From assembly GCA_019348135.1 (NCBI GenBank), contig JAHWJY010000007.1:1-49269 (forward strand): a stretch of DNA of 49,269 nt, in the 5' to 3' direction. The position numbers and the translations under genes are program-made. Positions within the stretch are counted from its first letter, which is position 1. Every line of letters begins with the position of its first letter. Below are positions 48,912 to 49,269 of this stretch, piece by piece. The notes under the pieces were generated by a model that made no database searches, was not told the DNA's origin, and was given only the letters and a program-made list of their open reading frames with translations. Source of the stretch: Actinomycetota bacterium (GTDB lineage: Bacteria; Actinomycetota; Nitriliruptoria; Nitriliruptorales; Nitriliruptoraceae).

Positions 48912-49269
48912 CCTCCGGGAAGCAACAGCGCCGGCGCGAACGTCCGGGCGAACGGCTCGGCCGCGATCCCGACGGCGATCACGCCGGCACCGGACGCGAC
49001 GGCCGCCGCGGTGGCCCACGCGCTCAGCAGCCCGGACCTGCCGTCGTCGGTCGCGAAGTACATCGGTGCCAGGAACCGCGCGTAGTAGAAGATGGACGCC
49101 ACCGTGTTGACGACGGCGAGCACGGACAGCCACGTGTAGCCCGCCTCGATGGCGACCCCGAACAGGAGCAGCTTCGCCGGGAACCCCGCGAGCGGGGGGA
49201 TGCCGATGAACGAAAGGAAGCTGATCGCGAGGATGCCGGCGAGGAGCGGACGGCGACGGGCCAAACCCG
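48908..49269 (-). CDS. nuoN: NADH-quinone oxidoreductase subunit N, C-terminal part (cut by window edge)
   Basis: About 120 codons of the 3' part are visible; the gene continues beyond the right edge. The sequence RRPLLAGILAISFLSFIGIP and PPLAGFPAKLLLFGVAIEAG matches the conserved end of the NuoN/antiporter-like subunit, including the Lys of GFPAK on the discontinuous helix and YARFLAPMY. NuoN pumps protons in complex I. Its stop codon overlaps the start of the cytochrome c gene, which places that cytochrome at the end of the nuo operon. Confidence 0.9.
   Translation of the reverse strand, partial: GLARRRPLLAGILAISFLSFIGIPPLAGFPAKLLLFGVAIEAGYTWLSVLAVVNTVASIFYYARFLAPMYFATDDGRSGLLSAWATAAAVASGAGVIAVGIAAEPFARTFAPALLLPGG

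Noticed and set aside
1-49269. CRISPR arrays, insertion sequences, transposases or phage genes
   Set aside because: No regularly spaced repeats, no transposase or integrase motifs and no terminal inverted repeats were found on reading both strands.

Overview
The window is GC-rich, densely coded DNA with short gaps, ATGA/GTGA start-stop overlaps, frequent GTG starts and strong GGAGG ribosome binding sites. The gene set fits a high-GC actinobacterium: Nei-type glycosylase, a long Lhr helicase, a WS/DGAT acyltransferase, a Rv1264-like adenylate cyclase, class E sortases and a BlaI/M56 pair. A complete System I (Ccm) cytochrome c maturation operon and a histone-fold protein are unusual for the common actinobacteria and suggest a deep-branching class. 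That placement is inference from gene content; no species is identified.

Layout. 1-6.7 kb (mostly minus): 5' part of lemA, an unknown anchored protein, nei, a 58-residue histone-fold protein with its own promoter and terminator, and lhr. 6.8-11.9 kb: a signalling block (soluble histidine kinase, two receiver-only regulators, an HD-GYP/PAS protein, a class III adenylate cyclase) with a short-chain dehydrogenase. 11.9-20.1 kb: assorted genes (secreted acidic peptide, GNAT, VOC protein, CrtA-like protein, unknown protein, secreted S1 protease, SNase-like nuclease, WS/DGAT, dut, cupredoxin lipoprotein) ending at tRNA-Gly(GCC).

20.5-48.4 kb is the striking part: about 28 kb devoted to copper, haem c and extracytoplasmic thiol chemistry. 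It holds a cytochrome c-SHOCT fusion, a CopC-CopD operon with CcdA and a thioredoxin-like lipoprotein, a TlpA-CcdA pair, ccmABCDEFHI, BlaI and a minimal M56 protease, a DUF3105-Lgt-TlpA operon, a Met/His-rich secreted protein, a peptidoglycan amidase, two class E sortases (one broken by an in-frame TAG), a DUF2933-CcdA-redoxin-glutaredoxin-CcdA operon, a Rieske protein, a two-HMA CopA ATPase and a TM-SHOCT peptide. In all there are four CcdA/DsbD-type membrane proteins and five thioredoxin-fold proteins. Short TACTAC/GTAGTA-type dyads recur in most of the divergent promoter regions of this block, including that of blaI itself, which suggests a single BlaI-type regulon. The right edge returns to core metabolism with a cytochrome c lipoprotein overlapping nuoN.

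Working model (inference): copper or redox stress is read by the BlaI/M56 pair, which derepresses copper export (CopA), periplasmic copper handling (CopC/D, Met-rich protein), cytochrome c assembly (Ccm) with its thiol-reducing supply (CcdA/TlpA), and cell-surface remodelling (sortases, amidase).
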